Shown here one piece after another: positions 62,146 to 64,000 of a stretch of 64,000 nt of DNA. Under the pieces are notes generated by a model. That model had not been told where the DNA came from. It searched no databases and saw only the letters and a list, made by a program, of their open reading frames with translations. The stretch spans positions 1,116,001 to 1,180,000 of the forward strand of contig NZ_CP129884.1 in NCBI RefSeq assembly GCF_030490285.1, given 5' to 3'. The position numbers and the translations under genes were made by a program. The stretch comes from Methylomonas montana (GTDB taxonomy: Bacteria; Pseudomonadota; Gammaproteobacteria; Methylococcales; Methylomonadaceae). Each line of letters begins with the position of its first letter. Positions within the stretch are counted from its first letter, which is position 1.

Positions 62146-64000
62146 TGATAAAGCGCCGTTATTCACTATCTGCAGCCTTAGGATGCGCTGTGGCCGCGTT
62201 GCTGCCGGTATCGGCGGTTATCGCGGCGGCCCTGCCTTCGCTGAGTTTAGTAGCGGGCAGGGAGTTGCCGCTGTTTTTCCCATTGACTATCGAATCTGTG
62301 CGCGTAGTGGGAGATGATATTGCTACAGTGCGTATTGAGGGCAAGCGGCTGTCGATAAAAGCCACCCGGCCGGGAACCGCGGAGGTAGAGCTACAGCTTG
62401 CTGGTGAAACCTCGCCGCGCACGCTGCTTATTAAGGCCTTGGCGGCTCAGGTGGGCGAGCAGCCTGTCGTTTCGTTAGCCACTAGTACTGCTAAATCAGC
62501 GCGTTCGCAACAGGCTGTGCATCCAAGCCCGGAAGACAATGCAGCCCAGAGTCGTCCTAGCCATAGAGAAGTGCCGGTAACGTTACACCCCGCCGAGGAC
62601 ACGCGGCAACATTTGAGCGATGCTAGCATTCAATGGGATTACCTACCTCGGCAAGCGCCAATAGAGGTACCTCCTGCTGTCACTACTATTGCGACAGCCA
62701 CGTCGACAAACACAAACAAGAGCATGCCCGGTCGTCTCAAGGCCGGTGTCCAACCTTTGCTAAAGGAAGGTGGTGAAGGGAATCGGCAGGGAACCGCATC
62801 GCTGCCCCAGGAGGTAATCGATATTGGTGTGACATCGGCACCCGGCCGTGACGTGTCTGCTGAGGGAGGCGTTGCCTCGCACAGCATGACTTTGCTACGG
62901 GCCGTTAATCTCGGTCTGGCGCGGCACCCTGATGTGAAATCGGCCATGGCCAAAGTGGAGCAGTTCACAACCGAGGTGGCAATCGCCGAGGGCGGCTATT
63001 ATCCCACCTTGGAAGCGTCGGCGGGACCGACAAAGAGCATAAATGGTAATCTGGGTTACAACTACAATCTGACCGCCACGCAGATGCTGTATGACTGGGG
63101 ACGAGTGGAAAGCCAGGTCGATAGCGCTTCGGCAAACCAGCGTCAGCAGGCAGAAGTATTGTTAGTCATGCGGGAGGACGCGGCGTTGGATATCAGCGAA
63201 ATCTACCTGGACGTGTTGATGTATCGACAGCGAATTGCGGCGGTGCGTGGGCATGTCGAACGCTTGGAAGAGCTGAACGAGTTAAGCCGGCAACGTGGCG
63301 AAGCAGGCTATATGGATCGTACTGAGCTGGGCCGGGTTGGGCTGGAAGTAGCGCGGGCTCGTGAGCAACTCGCTATAGAACAAGGTAATTTGCAGAACGC
63401 CGTGCGGCAGTATCAGGAACTAATCGGAGAGTCGGCAGAAGGGCTGGCGGAGCCGGCTCTTGAAGTGTTTTCAGGGCGTCTGGCAGATAAGGATGAACTG
63501 GAGAGAGCCATCACGGCTTCACCCCTTTATCGACAGGCAACTGAAAAAACGGCGATAGAAGAAGCCAAGGTGCATGAAGCCGATGCGGCGCTACTTCCTC
63601 AGTTGGATTTGGAGGGATCGCTGTTGCGCCGCCCGCTCGGTGGCCAGATGACAGATGATGCAATAATTGGTCTGCGTGTCCGCATGGAGCCTTTTCAGGG
63701 CTTATCCAACTTCCAGCGTACCGACGCTGCCCGCCAGCGTCTCGAAGCCGCCAAATGGGATATGGGTACCAGTCAGCGAGATATTCGCCGCAAGGTGCTT
63801 TCTTTGATTGAGAGCGAGTCTGCCTTGAAGTGGCGCGAGCCGGCACTTGACGAGCAGATAAAAAACAGCCGAGATGTCAGCTCGGCCTATCGGGAGCAGT
63901 TTGTCGCCGGCCTGCGTACCATGAACGACCTGCTCAACATTTTTCAGGAACGCTTGGCAGCGGAGCGCCAATTAATCGATCTGCAATACGAGCGCAAGCG
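62145..64000 (+). CDS. TolC-family outer-membrane protein with N-terminal extension (3' end outside window)
   Basis: At least 618 residues; the frame is open to the right edge. The start ATG (62145-62147) shares its A with the TGA of the gene before. After the signal peptide (LGCAVAALLPVSAVIAAA) comes a domain like the N-terminal domain of pilus-secretin proteins (LPSLSLVAGRELPLFFP ... VGDDIATVRIEGKRLSIKATRPGTAEVEL), then a Ser/Thr/Pro-rich linker of about 150 residues. From about 62890 it is an outer-membrane efflux protein (LLRAVNLGLARHPDVKSAMAKV, GYNYNLTATQMLYDWGR, DISEIYLDVLMYRQRIA, RGEAGYMDRTELGRV). It should form the LapE/AggA-like exit duct for the adhesin. Confidence 0.85.
   Translation, partial: MIKRRYSLSAALGCAVAALLPVSAVIAAALPSLSLVAGRELPLFFPLTIESVRVVGDDIATVRIEGKRLSIKATRPGTAEVELQLAGETSPRTLLIKALAAQVGEQPVVSLATSTAKSARSQQAVHPSPEDNAAQSRPSHREVPVTLHPAEDTRQHLSDASIQWDYLPRQAPIEVPPAVTTIATATSTNTNKSMPGRLKAGVQPLLKEGGEGNRQGTASLPQEVIDIGVTSAPGRDVSAEGGVASHSMTLLRAVNLGLARHPDVKSAMAKVEQFTTEVAIAEGGYYPTLEASAGPTKSINGNLGYNYNLTATQMLYDWGRVESQVDSASANQRQQAEVLLVMREDAALDISEIYLDVLMYRQRIAAVRGHVERLEELNELSRQRGEAGYMDRTELGRVGLEVARAREQLAIEQGNLQNAVRQYQELIGESAEGLAEPALEVFSGRLADKDELERAITASPLYRQATEKTAIEEAKVHEADAALLPQLDLEGSLLRRPLGGQMTDDAIIGLRVRMEPFQGLSNFQRTDAARQRLEAAKWDMGTSQRDIRRKVLSLIESESALKWREPALDEQIKNSRDVSSAYREQFVAGLRTMNDLLNIFQERLAAERQLIDLQYERK

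Overview
The window looks like chromosomal DNA of a gammaproteobacterium, most likely a Methylomonas-like methanotroph (Methylococcales). That placement is an inference. It rests on the housekeeping gene orders (ilvB-ilvN-ilvC-pssA; def-fmt-rsmB-DUF4390-ntrY-ntrX divergent from lysM-dprA-smg-topA; tig-clpP-clpX-lon-hupB-ppiD) and on an MxaD-like SRPBCC gene and a DUF2380 gene beside a MxaY/MxaB-like two-component pair. No methane or methanol oxidation enzyme lies in the window.

Layout. 1-5630 (minus): a CHAD protein cut by the left edge, pssA, a Tsx-like porin and the ilvB-ilvN-ilvC branched-chain amino-acid operon. 6015-7315: a decayed Wadjet (JetABCD) defence locus, with jetB, the end of jetC and the start of jetD still recognisable and an inverted repeat embedded in it. 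7312-10195: a phosphopantetheinyl transferase, a small unknown gene and a complete insertion sequence. 10212-14300: a lipoprotein methyltransferase, a response regulator/kinase pair, and the MxaD-like and DUF2380 genes. 14367-22045 (minus): ribosomal proteins S9 and L13, NtrYX, a DUF4390 protein, RsmB, Fmt and Def. 22360-27374: LysM, DprA, Smg and TopA. 27929-36657: tRNA-Leu, the trigger factor/Clp/Lon protein quality-control cluster, HU, tRNA-Val, tRNA-Asp and PpiD. 37041-42920: a four-gene peptide ABC importer.

42909-45980 is accessory DNA. It holds a small lipoprotein gene between 56-bp direct repeats, then SUKH and DUF6228 genes arranged like integron gene cassettes around a foldable attC-like site. 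It also holds two copies of a ~240-bp element and a 147-bp tandem repeat. Next to the tandem repeat is a promoter-terminator unit without a gene: an NtrC-type enhancer, a textbook sigma-54 promoter and a strong terminator, which I read as a nitrogen-controlled small RNA of about 78 nt. 46515-50345: purM, a DUF2066 protein, a membrane protein and a degenerate dynamin-like protein. 50523-54865 (minus): amtB, a small exported protein, ntrB and ntrC, so the likely regulator of the small RNA lies about 5 kb away.

54866-64000: an IS5-family transposase scrap, then a 1784-residue Ca-binding RTX/Ig-like adhesin, a peptidoglycan-binding exported protein and a TolC-type outer-membrane protein cut by the right edge. 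This is a type I secretion adhesin locus whose inner-membrane components probably lie just outside the window.

The two strongest leads are the NtrC/sigma-54 small-RNA unit at 45728-45943 and the integrase-less cassette cluster around 44029-44980. All functional calls come from reading the translations and motifs by eye; no database search was run.
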